NCBI RefSeq assembly: GCF_019204025.1
Contig: NZ_JAGSPB010000002.1
Coordinates: forward strand, 930,001-994,000
Reading direction: 5' to 3'
From: Erythrobacter ani
GTDB taxonomy: Bacteria; Pseudomonadota; Alphaproteobacteria; Sphingomonadales; Sphingomonadaceae
DNA length: 64,000 nucleotides
A program made the translations under genes and the position numbers. Within the stretch, counting starts at the first letter, position 1. Each line of letters starts with the position of its first letter. The notes beneath the pieces were generated by a model. The model had not been told where the DNA came from. It did no database searches and was given only the letters and a program-made list of their open reading frames with translations. Below are positions 34,861-43,240 of the stretch, in pieces.

Positions 34861-36330
34861 ATGTTTGACAATCTGTCCGACCGCCTAGGCGGCGTCTTTG
34901 ACAAGCTCAAAGGCCGCGGCGCTCTTAAAGAGCAGGACGTGCGCGATGCGATGCGCGAGGTGCGGATTGCATTGCTTGAGGCAGATGTCGCCCTGCCGGT
35001 TGCGCGCCGTTTCATCGACGCGGTTACGGAAAAGGCTGTCGGTCAGGAAGTCCTGAAAGCCGTCAGCCCCGGCCAGCAGGTCGTCAAGATCGTCCATGAT
35101 GAGCTTGTGCGTACGCTCGGCGGTGACCCCGACGATCCGCAGAGCTCCATGGCGGGTGAAGGTCTGATCCTCGAAGCGAAGCCGCCGGTGGTCATCATGA
35201 TGGTGGGACTCCAGGGCTCCGGTAAGACAACTACGACCGCGAAGCTTGGCAAGCTGATCCGTGAGAAGCACGGCAAGAAAGCGATGATGGCCTCGCTCGA
35301 CGTCAACCGTCCAGCGGCACAAGAGCAATTGGCTGTGCTAGGCGAGCAGGTAGACATCGCCACATTGCCGATCGTCGCCGGCCAGCAGCCGGTCGATATT
35401 GCGAGGCGTGCCATGGAATCGGCGCGGCTCCAGAATTTCGATGTCCTGCTACTCGACACGGCAGGGCGTTTGCACGTCGATGCAGCGCTGATGGCGGAAA
35501 TGAAGGCGGTCAGCCAAGTTTCTACGCCAACCGAAGTGCTGCTGGTGGTCGACTCCCTGACAGGTCAGGACGCGGTCAATGTCGCCAAGAGCTTCACCGA
35601 TGAAGTGCCGCTCACCGGCGTCGTCCTGACGCGTATGGACGGCGATGCACGCGGCGGTGCGGCGCTGTCCATGCGTGCCGTCACCGGCAAGCCGATCAAG
35701 TTCGCGGGCACGGGTGAAAAGCTCGATGCGATCGAACCGTTCCGCCCCGGCTCCGTCGCCGACCGGATTCTCGGCATGGGCGACGTTGTCAGCCTTGTCG
35801 AGAAAGCGGCGGCGACGATCAAGGAGGAAGAGGCCGAGCAGCTTGCGAAGAATTTTGAGAAGGGCAAATTCGACCTCAACGACCTGCGCATGCAACTGAA
35901 GCAGATGCAGAATATGGGCGGGCTAGGGATGCTCGCAGGCATGATGCCGGGTATGAAGAAGGCGAAAGCGGCGATGGCCGCATCGAACATGGACGACAAG
36001 GTGCTCGTTCACATGGATGCGATCATCGGATCGATGACGGCGAAAGAGCGTGCGCATCCCGGTGTGATGAATGCCAAGCGCAAGAAACGCGTCGCGGCGG
36101 GCAGCGGCACTGACGTGCAAACAGTCAACAAGCTGCTCAAGATGCACCAGGAAATGGGCCGCGCCATGAAACAGATCAAGAAAATGGGCGGGCTGAAAGG
36201 TCTTGCGGCCATGTTCGGTGGCGGCGGTATGCCCGAAATGGGTGGCCCTGGCGGCGGTATGGGCGGCCTCGGTGGCGGAATGCCGCCCGGCGGACTTCCC
36301 GGTCTCGGCGGTCCGGGGTCCAAAAAGTAA
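34861..36330 (+). CDS. ffh: Signal recognition particle protein Ffh (SRP54)
   Basis: Ffh binds signal sequences and 4.5S RNA and, with FtsY, targets nascent membrane proteins. From ATG 34861 the 489-aa product has the N domain, the GTPase G domain (G1 GLQGSGKTTTTAKL, DVNRPAAQEQL, DTAGRLH, TRMDGDARGGAALS) and the Met-rich M domain (MQLKQMQNMGGLGMLAGMMPGM, RVAAGSGT). The C-terminus is Gly/Met/Pro-rich. An in-frame ATG upstream is less well placed than 34861, which has GGGAG upstream. It precedes rpsP by 53 bp, a conserved order. Confidence 0.97.
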   Translation: MFDNLSDRLGGVFDKLKGRGALKEQDVRDAMREVRIALLEADVALPVARRFIDAVTEKAVGQEVLKAVSPGQQVVKIVHDELVRTLGGDPDDPQSSMAGEGLILEAKPPVVIMMVGLQGSGKTTTTAKLGKLIREKHGKKAMMASLDVNRPAAQEQLAVLGEQVDIATLPIVAGQQPVDIARRAMESARLQNFDVLLLDTAGRLHVDAALMAEMKAVSQVSTPTEVLLVVDSLTGQDAVNVAKSFTDEVPLTGVVLTRMDGDARGGAALSMRAVTGKPIKFAGTGEKLDAIEPFRPGSVADRILGMGDVVSLVEKAAATIKEEEAEQLAKNFEKGKFDLNDLRMQLKQMQNMGGLGMLAGMMPGMKKAKAAMAASNMDDKVLVHMDAIIGSMTAKERAHPGVMNAKRKKRVAAGSGTDVQTVNKLLKMHQEMGRAMKQIKKMGGLKGLAAMFGGGGMPEMGGPGGGMGGLGGGMPPGGLPGLGGPGSKK

Positions 36331-36383
36331 CTTCTAATAAACTGACATGAATACAGATATTTAAACTCGAAAGGTAATTTCAA

Positions 36384-36971
36384 ATGGCAGTAGCAATCCG
36401 GCTTTCGCGCGGCGGCGCAAAGAAGCGTCCGTATTATCGCATCGTCGTATCCGATTCCCGCAGCCCGCGTGACGGCAAATATCTTGAGCAGATCGGTACC
36501 TATAATCCATTGCTCGCAAAGGATGACGAGAACCGCGTGAAGCTCGACGAAGACCGCGCCAAATATTGGCTCGGTGTTGGCGCGAAGCCTTCCGACCGCG
36601 TCCTGCGTTTCCTCGATGCCGCGGGCATCATGGAGCGGGAAGCGCGCAACAACCCAAACAAGGCCGAGCCTGGCGAGAAGGCCAAGGAACGCGCTGAAGA
36701 AAAGGCTGAGAAGGCCAAGGAAGCTGAAGAAGCAGCCAAGGCTGCAGCGGAAGCCGAAAACGATGCAACCGGTTCGGCCAAGTCGGAAGAGACCGCTGAA
36801 GCCGTTGCTGACGCTGTTGAGAACGAAGGCGACACCGCTGCAGACGAAGCGGCAATCGCGGAGCAGACTGCAGAAGGCGGCGAAACCAACGAGCAGGCTG
36901 ATGACACCGTTGCTGAAGAAGCACCGGCCGATGACGCCAAGGAAGACACCGCGGAAGAAAAGGCCGAGTAA
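36384..36971 (+). CDS. rpsP: 30S ribosomal protein S16 with long Ala/Glu tail
   Basis: The first 85 residues are a normal S16 ([45 protein letters not shown]). The protein then continues to 195 aa, with a Lys/Glu/Ala helical segment (about 90-125) and a strongly acidic Ala/Glu/Asp region to the end. Typical S16 is 80-90 aa. The frame has no break, and RBS-like AAAGG precedes the ATG. Extended S16 proteins are known in alphaproteobacteria, but the tail here is long. First gene of the rpsP-rimM-trmD-rplS ribosome-maturation operon. Confidence 0.95.
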   Translation: MAVAIRLSRGGAKKRPYYRIVVSDSRSPRDGKYLEQIGTYNPLLAKDDENRVKLDEDRAKYWLGVGAKPSDRVLRFLDAAGIMEREARNNPNKAEPGEKAKERAEEKAEKAKEAEEAAKAAAEAENDATGSAKSEETAEAVADAVENEGDTAADEAAIAEQTAEGGETNEQADDTVAEEAPADDAKEDTAEEKAE

Positions 36972-36980
36972 GCCTCTCTC

Positions 36981-37496
36981 ATGCAAGAAAACAACGATGC
37001 GCACCGGACCGTGGAACTTGCCGCGATCACCGGTGCGCACGGTGTCTCGGGAGAGGTCCGCCTCAAGCTGTTTGGCGATGGTGTCGAAGCCCTCTCCCAC
37101 CATAACTCATTCAACAACGGCGCTTTGACGCTGAAAAAAGTGCGTTCGGACAACAAAGGCGGAGCGATTGCACGCTTCGCCGAGGTGAGCAGCCGCACCG
37201 ATGCCGAGAAACTACGCGGGACGGTCCTCACGGTGCCGCGCGATGCGCTGCCCGAATTGGAGCAGGACGAATTCTACCATGCCGATCTCATTGGTCTCCC
37301 TGTGCAAACCGATGACGGCGTTGCCGTTGGCAAGGTGATCGGCATCCAAAATTTCGGCGCGACTGACATTGTCGAGATCGAGAAAGATCCTGCGCCAGCG
37401 AAAGGAATGAAGACCTTCATGGTGCCGATGACCGCGGAGGCTGTAACGGACTGGGATGTGGCGCGAATGGTGATTGCAAAGGAGTTCGCCGAATGA
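36981..37496 (+). CDS. rimM: Ribosome maturation factor RimM
   Basis: RimM binds S19 and assists 30S head assembly. The 171-aa product has the N-terminal RimM barrel (LAAITGAHGVSGEVRLKLF) and a C-terminal PRC-barrel (EFYHADLIGLPVQTDDG...GKVIGIQNFGATDIVEI). It lies 9 bp after rpsP as expected. Its stop overlaps the ATG of a nitrilase-family gene (ATGA at 37493-37496) instead of leading directly to trmD. Confidence 0.95.
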   Translation: MQENNDAHRTVELAAITGAHGVSGEVRLKLFGDGVEALSHHNSFNNGALTLKKVRSDNKGGAIARFAEVSSRTDAEKLRGTVLTVPRDALPELEQDEFYHADLIGLPVQTDDGVAVGKVIGIQNFGATDIVEIEKDPAPAKGMKTFMVPMTAEAVTDWDVARMVIAKEFAE

Positions 37497-38458
37497 CCAA
37501 TACCCCAAGCACTCTCAGCGTCGCGATTTGCCAGGCTGCACCAATTCCGCTCGATTTCGATGGAGGTATCGAGAAAGCAACGCGCCTTGCGCGTGAAGCG
37601 ATTGAGGCTGGGGCGAAGCTCGTCGCGTTTGGCGAAACCTTCCTCGGAGGCTATCCGCTGTGGCTCGACGAGGCACCGGGTGCGGCTTTGTGGGACCATC
37701 CGGGGACCAAGGCGTGCCACCAGATCATGCTCGAAAATGCGATTGTCCCGGGTGACGAGCGGCTGCTGCCCTTGCAGGAATTGTGCGACGAAAGCGGCGC
37801 GCTGATATCGCTCGGTGCGCATGAGCGGGTGCGGCAGAGCCTTTATAACAACCAACTTCTTTTCCGGCCCGGAGAAGCGCCTCTCGATCACCGCAAGCTG
37901 GTGCCAACCCATGGCGAGCGCCTGATCTGGATGCGCGGCGACGGTTCGACGCTGGGCGTGCATCAGGCCGAATGGGGTCGGGCCGGAAACCTGATCTGCT
38001 GGGAACACTGGATGCCCTTGGCGCGCGCGGCGATGCACAATCTGGGCGAGAGCGTCCATGTGGCGGCCTGGCCGACCGTGCGGGAGGAATATGGCATCGC
38101 TTCACGTCATTACGCGATGGAGGGGCGCTGCTTCGTGCTGGCGGCGGGGCTGGTGCAATGGCGTGGCGACATGTTCGAGGGGCTGGAGCGGGTCGGCGGG
38201 AATGCCGACGTGAAAGCGCTGTTCGAAGCTATCGAGGGCGACACGCTCAACCGCGGCGGCTCCATGATTATCGCACCAGATGCGCGGGTACTGGCGCAGG
38301 CCGGCGAGGGCGAGGAAATCCTCCACGCCGAGCTGGACCTCTCAGAAATCGGGCAGGGGCTGGCGAGCCTCGACACAGACGGCCACTATTCGCGGCCCGA
38401 TGTGTTTGAGCTTAGTGTCGATACGCGGGCGAAGGATGGGGTGAATTGGAAGACATAA
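37493..38458 (+). CDS. Carbon-nitrogen hydrolase (nitrilase-like) inserted in the rimM-trmD operon
   Basis: The 321-aa enzyme has the Glu-Lys-Cys triad of the nitrilase superfamily: E48 in AFGETFLGGYP, K135 in HRKLVPTHGE, and C169 in NLICWEHWMPL. The C-W-E context is that of the aliphatic/aromatic nitrilase branch, which hydrolyses nitriles to acids plus ammonia; amidase activity on small amides is the alternative. Length is a little shorter than plant nitrilases. Its ATG overlaps the rimM stop, and the next gene starts inside its 3' end. It is not a usual member of this operon, so it probably arrived by transfer and took over the coupling. Confidence 0.85.
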   Translation: MTNTPSTLSVAICQAAPIPLDFDGGIEKATRLAREAIEAGAKLVAFGETFLGGYPLWLDEAPGAALWDHPGTKACHQIMLENAIVPGDERLLPLQELCDESGALISLGAHERVRQSLYNNQLLFRPGEAPLDHRKLVPTHGERLIWMRGDGSTLGVHQAEWGRAGNLICWEHWMPLARAAMHNLGESVHVAAWPTVREEYGIASRHYAMEGRCFVLAAGLVQWRGDMFEGLERVGGNADVKALFEAIEGDTLNRGGSMIIAPDARVLAQAGEGEEILHAELDLSEIGQGLASLDTDGHYSRPDVFELSVDTRAKDGVNWKT

Positions 38459-38796
38459 CATCATTCTGGCTTCCGGTTGTGCTTGTGCCCATCATTATAG
38501 CGCATGCGGTCGCATTTGCTCTTGGACGGGTGTTGAGCGTTCGGTTTGATCGGATACCTGACCCGCTGAAGGTGACTGTGGCCGGTCTTTCTCCCACTCT
38601 TGCGGTGATCGGATATTTCTGGATTTGGCAGAAGATTGACTTGGCTTTGCTACAGGAACCGCCGGTCGCGGAATACTATATGGGACCAATGGTATTCCTA
38701 ATTTATGGATGGCCGATTTTGCTGGCGGTCGCCATCGCCAGCTTCTTTTTCGCAGCGCATGTTTTTTATGGTCGCAAGAAATTTCCGCGCAAATGA
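38446..38796 (+). CDS. Small membrane protein between the nitrilase and trmD, 116 aa
   Basis: The start is TTG 38446, inside the last codons of the nitrilase, supported by GGATGGGG about 5 bp upstream. The product has three TM segments (about residues 8-28, 44-64, 79-107), a short acidic loop ([13 protein letters not shown]) and a basic end (YGRKKFPRK). The stop overlaps trmD ATG (ATGA 38793-38796). GC is lower than in its surroundings: 30 of 60 in 38581-38640, against 40 of 60 in 38881-38940. No family recognised. Confidence 0.7.
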   Translation: MEDITSFWLPVVLVPIIIAHAVAFALGRVLSVRFDRIPDPLKVTVAGLSPTLAVIGYFWIWQKIDLALLQEPPVAEYYMGPMVFLIYGWPILLAVAIASFFFAAHVFYGRKKFPRK

Positions 38797-39542
38797 CCTT
38801 CGCCGCCACCATCCTCACCCTCTACCCAGAAATGTTCCCCGGGCCGCTCGGCACGTCGCTCGCAGGCAAGGCGCTCGAGCGCGGCGACTGGTCCTTCGCG
38901 ACCGTCAACCCTCGCGACTTCGCCACCGATAAGCACCGCACCGTTGATGACACGCCAGCCGGCGGCGGGGCGGGGATGGTGCTTAAGGCCGACATCCTCG
39001 GCGCGGCGGTCGATCACGTCATTGAGCGACAACCGGATGCGCCAATCCTCGCCATGACCCCGCGCGGCAAACCGATCACGCAGGAGCGCATTCGCGAGAT
39101 CGCCTGCGGCCCCGGCGTTACCCTAATCTGCGGCCGGTTCGAGGGCTTCGACGAGCGCCTGTTCGAAGCCCGGCCCGAGATTGAGCAGGTTAGCCTTGCA
39201 GACATCGTCCTTTCGGGCGGAGAACCCGCCGCGCTCGCCATACTCGATGCTTGCATTCGGCTGCTTCCCGGCGTAATGGGCGCGGCTTGTAGCGGGCATG
39301 AAGAGTCGTTCGAAGACGGCCTCTTAGAATACCCGCAATATACCCGACCTCAGGAATGGGAAGGGCGCACGATCCCCAAAGTGCTGCGATCGGGGGATCA
39401 TGCGAAGGTTGCGGCATGGCGTAAAGCCAAGTCGGAAGAGATCACTCGGTTACGCAGGCCGGACCTTTGGGAACGTCATGAGGGCGTTCGGGACCAGTCT
39501 GCCTCTGGCGCGCGGCGAAAGAACAAGGAAACGGACCAGTGA
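38793..39542 (+). CDS. trmD: tRNA (guanine37-N1)-methyltransferase
   Basis: TrmD makes m1G37 in tRNAs reading CNN, CCN and CGG codons and prevents frameshifting; it is essential in most bacteria. From ATG 38793 the 249-aa product shows the SPOUT trefoil-knot SAM site ([32 protein letters not shown]), YPQYTRP and the C-terminal helical domain, plus a Lys/Arg-rich tail. The in-frame region upstream of 38793 belongs to the preceding gene. The stop overlaps the rplS GTG (GTGA). Confidence 0.96.
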   Translation: MTFAATILTLYPEMFPGPLGTSLAGKALERGDWSFATVNPRDFATDKHRTVDDTPAGGGAGMVLKADILGAAVDHVIERQPDAPILAMTPRGKPITQERIREIACGPGVTLICGRFEGFDERLFEARPEIEQVSLADIVLSGGEPAALAILDACIRLLPGVMGAACSGHEESFEDGLLEYPQYTRPQEWEGRTIPKVLRSGDHAKVAAWRKAKSEEITRLRRPDLWERHEGVRDQSASGARRKNKETDQ

Positions 39543-39907
39543 ACCTGATCCAGCAAATCGAAGCCGAAGAAATCGGCAAGGTCGAAAAAGAGATTCCCGA
39601 ATTCCGCGCGGGCGACACCGTTCGTGTCGGCGTGAAGGTGACGGAAGGCAACCGCGAACGTGTGCAGAACTTCGAAGGCGTCGTAATCGCGCGTTCAAAC
39701 CGCGGCATGGGCTCCAACTTCACCGTCCGAAAAATGAGTTTTGGCGAAGGTGTAGAGCGTGTCTTCCCGCTTTATGCGCCGATCGTTGACAGCATCACCG
39801 TGGTGCGCCGCGGCGTCGTGCGCCGCGCGAAGCTGTACTATCTGCGTGGTCGCACCGGTAAGCGTGCGCGTATCGCCGAACGCCGGGACAACGCACCCAA
39901 GGCATAA
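39539..39907 (+). CDS. rplS: 50S ribosomal protein L19
   Basis: L19 lies at the 30S-50S interface. The 122-aa product begins at GTG 39539, overlapping the trmD stop, and carries the family pattern [29 protein letters not shown] and [20 protein letters not shown]. Length is normal apart from a short basic extension. It ends the operon; a strong terminator follows at 39932. Confidence 0.97.
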   Translation: MNLIQQIEAEEIGKVEKEIPEFRAGDTVRVGVKVTEGNRERVQNFEGVVIARSNRGMGSNFTVRKMSFGEGVERVFPLYAPIVDSITVVRRGVVRRAKLYYLRGRTGKRARIAERRDNAPKA

Positions 39908-39931
39908 GCCTCTCGCAACAGCGAATTCGGA

Positions 39932-39960
39932 AGGGCGGTCCTGTGCGGGCCGCCCTTTTT
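39932..39960 (+). terminator. Rho-independent terminator of the rpsP-rplS operon
   Basis: A 7-bp stem (AGGGCGG / CCGCCCT) is followed by five T, 24 bp after the rplS stop. The left arm with flank is identical over 16 nt to the atpF terminator. Confidence 0.9.
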
Positions 39961-40038
39961 CATTGGGCCTCTTGCCATTGGCTGGCGCTCTTGCAAGTGA
40001 AGCGAGCAATTCATTCGAATTGAGGGGCTTTCCTTGAC

Positions 40039-42300
40039 ATGCGTCTATCCATTCTCGCCGCTACAGCCGCCATTCTCGCCGCTTCGGCAACCGCGGACGA
40101 CCACACGGTGAACCGACCAGGGGACCTCTCGCTAGAGCGCGTTTTCGCCTCGCCGTCCCTCGACGGACCAGCACCGCGGCAGGCAAAGCTCTCTCCTGAC
40201 GGGCGCTATCTCACGTTGCTGCGCAACCGAGAGGATGAGCGCGAAAGGTACGATCTGTGGGGCTTTGATGTGTCGACCGGAGAATGGTCGATGCTGATCG
40301 ACAGTGAGGCGCTGGGAAGTGGCCGCGAGCTTTCCGAAGATGAAAAAATGCAGCGCGAGCGTGCGCGGGTCGGCAATCTGAAAGGGATCATTTCCTATCA
40401 GTGGGCAAGCGATGGTTCGGGGGTCTTGGTGCCACTTGATGGCGATCTTTACTTCGTCGAACTCCATGCGGAATTCATCGACGAGACCGGTCACGCACAA
40501 ACCGGCAGTGTACCGCGACAACTGACTGATACGGAGGCGACCGAGCTCAATCCGAAACTGTCGCCTAAGGCTGGCTACGTATCGTTCGTGCGCGACCGCC
40601 AATTATGGGTCGGAGAAGTCGGCAAAGAGCCCGCTCCGATAACGCCGAAGGAAGGCGAAACAATCCGCTGGGGCGAAGCGGAATTCGTTGCTCAGGAGGA
40701 AATGAGCCGCCTCACGGGATATTGGTGGGGTCAGAACGACCAGCGGATCGCTGTCCAGCGAACCGATGAAAGCCCGGTCGGCATCGTCACCCGTGCGGCT
40801 ATTGGCGCCACAGGGACGAAGGTTTTCGATCAGCGTTATCCCGTTGCAGGCAGTGACAACGCGTTTGTCGAACTGTTCGTGATGGATCCGGATGGCGGCA
40901 ATCGCGTGAAGGTGGATCTCGGTGGCGAAACCGATATCTACCTCGCCCGTGTCAACTGGGGGCCGGACGATTACCTCTATGTCCAGCGGCAGAACCGCGC
41001 GCAGACCGTGCTCGACATGTTGAAGGTGGACCCCGCCACTGGCGAAAGCGAGATATGGTTCACCGAAAACGCGGCGCGCGATGATTACTGGATCAACCTG
41101 TCGGACAATTACCGCTTCCTGGCGGACGGTAGTTTACTGTGGTGGTCGGAGCGCGACGGCTACGGGCATTTCTACCGCTTTGACGGCGAGGACTGGCTTC
41201 GCCTTACCGGCGGTGCATCGCCGACGACGTCTCTAGTTGGTGTGAATGAGGAAACGGGCGAGTTTTTCTATCAAGCAACAGCAGACGTTCTTACCCAGCA
41301 GATCTACCGTGCCACGCTTGATGGATCAGGCCAGCCGCAATTGCTGACCGACAGCGATTTCGTGAATTCAGCGAGCATGGATGCCAAGGGGCGCACGCTT
41401 TACGTGACGCGGTCCAAGACAGACCAGTCTTCGCAAAGTTACCTGGCGGATACGTCCGGCGCGCGACTGACGTGGATCGAGGAAAACGCGCTCGACACCG
41501 ACCATCCCTATGCCCCGTTCCTCGCGAGCCACGTCACGCCCGAATATGGCACGGTGGGCGCCAAGGACGGTACAGAGCTGCACTGGATGATGCTCAAGCC
41601 GGAGATGGAGCCGGGCAAGCGTTATCCGGTCTTCTACTACCACTATTCCGGCCCCGGTCCTCAGATCGTCGACAAGGGCTGGCAGGGCGCGCTTGCGCAG
41701 GCCATCGTCGACAAGGGCTACATCTACTTCGCGCTCGACAATCGCGGCACGGCCAATCGCGGGGTCGACTTCGAACAGCCGCTCTACCGCGCGATGGGCG
41801 GCGTTGAGGTGCGCGATCAGAAGGTCGGCGCGGAGTATCTGAAGACGCTCGACTTCGTCGATCCGGACAAGATCGCGCTCTACGGCTGGTCATACGGCGG
41901 CTACATGACGCTGAAACAGTTGCAGGCCGATCCAGGGCTGTATGCCGCGGGCATTTCAGGCGCGCCGGTAACCAAGTGGGAGCTATACGACACGCACTAT
42001 ACCGAGCGGTATATGGGCAACCCGCGCGAAGTGCCTGAAGCGTATGAAGCGGCGAGCGCTATCCCCGACGCAAATATGATCAGCGATCCGTTGTTGCTGA
42101 TTCACGGCATGGCAGACGACAACGTCGTGTTCGAAAACTCGTCAGAGCTGATCAGTGTGTTGCAAGAAGGCAATGTCCCATTCGAGATGATGCTTTATCC
42201 CGGCTACACGCACCGCGTGGCGGGTGAGAACATATCACCGCACCTCTGGAACACGATATTTCGGTTCCTCAAGGCACATGGGGTCACGCCGCCGGAGTAA
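40039..42300 (+). CDS. Exported S9 family (DPP IV-like) peptidase
   Basis: The 753-aa product has a Sec signal (MRLSILAATAAILAASATA), a beta-propeller domain (about residues 45-480) and a C-terminal alpha/beta hydrolase domain with the nucleophile elbow GWSYGGYM, acid Asp in GMADDNVVF and His in YPGYTHRV. This is the dipeptidyl peptidase IV branch, which removes X-Pro dipeptides from peptide N-termini in the periplasm. The double-Glu signature that anchors the substrate N-terminus appears as EEMSR in the propeller (about residue 222). It is monocistronic, abutting the next minus-strand gene. Confidence 0.92.
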   Translation: MRLSILAATAAILAASATADDHTVNRPGDLSLERVFASPSLDGPAPRQAKLSPDGRYLTLLRNREDERERYDLWGFDVSTGEWSMLIDSEALGSGRELSEDEKMQRERARVGNLKGIISYQWASDGSGVLVPLDGDLYFVELHAEFIDETGHAQTGSVPRQLTDTEATELNPKLSPKAGYVSFVRDRQLWVGEVGKEPAPITPKEGETIRWGEAEFVAQEEMSRLTGYWWGQNDQRIAVQRTDESPVGIVTRAAIGATGTKVFDQRYPVAGSDNAFVELFVMDPDGGNRVKVDLGGETDIYLARVNWGPDDYLYVQRQNRAQTVLDMLKVDPATGESEIWFTENAARDDYWINLSDNYRFLADGSLLWWSERDGYGHFYRFDGEDWLRLTGGASPTTSLVGVNEETGEFFYQATADVLTQQIYRATLDGSGQPQLLTDSDFVNSASMDAKGRTLYVTRSKTDQSSQSYLADTSGARLTWIEENALDTDHPYAPFLASHVTPEYGTVGAKDGTELHWMMLKPEMEPGKRYPVFYYHYSGPGPQIVDKGWQGALAQAIVDKGYIYFALDNRGTANRGVDFEQPLYRAMGGVEVRDQKVGAEYLKTLDFVDPDKIALYGWSYGGYMTLKQLQADPGLYAAGISGAPVTKWELYDTHYTERYMGNPREVPEAYEAASAIPDANMISDPLLLIHGMADDNVVFENSSELISVLQEGNVPFEMMLYPGYTHRVAGENISPHLWNTIFRFLKAHGVTPPE

Positions 42301-43161
42301 TTACTCCGCCAGCCACCCCAAGATCACGGCCGCGGCCTCATGAGGCGCTTCGACCTGGGGGTAGTGACCGACAGTTTCAATCAGGTGGTGTTTTGCACCT
42401 GGCACCACTTCGCGCCATCGTTCGTATGCGTGCCGGCCGGAAACGGGATCGAGCGCCCCGTTGATAAGGCCGATGCGGTCTTGCGCTCTTACGAGTGCGC
42501 GTTCCCAGCGCTGCTTATGCTTTACGCGGTCGGCGATGTAGTGAAGCAGCTTGTGCGTGATCCGATTGCCTTTTTTGTGGCTGATAAACTCCCAGAACTC
42601 ATCCAGTTCGCGCTCAGTCGGCTGCGTGTCCGGTCCGAAAACCTCGGAAAAGCCTTTGCCGAAACCTTTACGGCTCATCAGCAGCCCTACGAGAAATCCC
42701 AGGGGCGATACACCCAGCTTCTGGATGGGCCGAGGCCTATGCTGATCCGGAAAGATACCGCCGTTGAGGAAGACCATCCGTCCGAGACCCGTCACACCAG
42801 AACCATCCTGTTGCCGCGCCAGCAACTCCTGCCCGACCGACACTCCGTAATCGTGTACCAGCGCGTCGAATTGAGCGACGCGAAGGTGATCCAGCAGCGC
42901 TTCCTGTACATCCGCCTGGCGGTGGATCGAGTATCCGACCCGCGGCTTTTCCGACAGACCAAAGCCCAGCATGTCACATCCGATCAGGTGATGCCGTGTA
43001 CCGAGCGTTTCCCAAACTTGAACCCAATCCCATGTACAGGTCGGAAAGCCGTGAACGAGCAATAAGGGCCGCGCATCGGGGTCTCCGCCCGTCCAATAGG
43101 CGATCCTGTCACCTCTAAACTCGAAATAGCGCGCCCTTGCACGCCAGCTCTGGGTATCCAT
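42301..43161 (-). CDS. MEST-like alpha/beta hydrolase
   Basis: The 286-aa protein has the hydrolase core HGFPTCTWDW, CDMLGFGLSEKP, the nucleophile elbow with Asp104 in LVHDYGVSVGQELLAR, and a catalytic His in TVGHYPQVEAP. The combination LNGGIFPDQHRP, SEVFGPDTQP, ALDPVSG and HYPQVE closely tracks the animal MEST/PEG1 family, which lies near epoxide hydrolases and haloalkane dehalogenases (Asp nucleophile). The natural substrate of that family is unknown. The gene is divergent from asd (79 bp gap) and convergent with the S9 peptidase. Confidence 0.87.
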   Translation of the reverse strand: MDTQSWRARARYFEFRGDRIAYWTGGDPDARPLLLVHGFPTCTWDWVQVWETLGTRHHLIGCDMLGFGLSEKPRVGYSIHRQADVQEALLDHLRVAQFDALVHDYGVSVGQELLARQQDGSGVTGLGRMVFLNGGIFPDQHRPRPIQKLGVSPLGFLVGLLMSRKGFGKGFSEVFGPDTQPTERELDEFWEFISHKKGNRITHKLLHYIADRVKHKQRWERALVRAQDRIGLINGALDPVSGRHAYERWREVVPGAKHHLIETVGHYPQVEAPHEAAAVILGWLAE

Positions 43162-43240
43162 TTAACCACCTTATACCTTGCCAAGCGACGGTAGTGCCGT
43201 CAGCGAGGCACGCAAACAGCTTTGAAGTGGAGTATGGGAA

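Noticed and set aside
36009..37103. 364-codon minus-strand frame over ffh/rpsP/rimM
   Set aside because: The Phe/Leu/Gly-rich peptide comes from reading the Glu/Lys-rich S16 tail and Gly-rich Ffh tail backwards.
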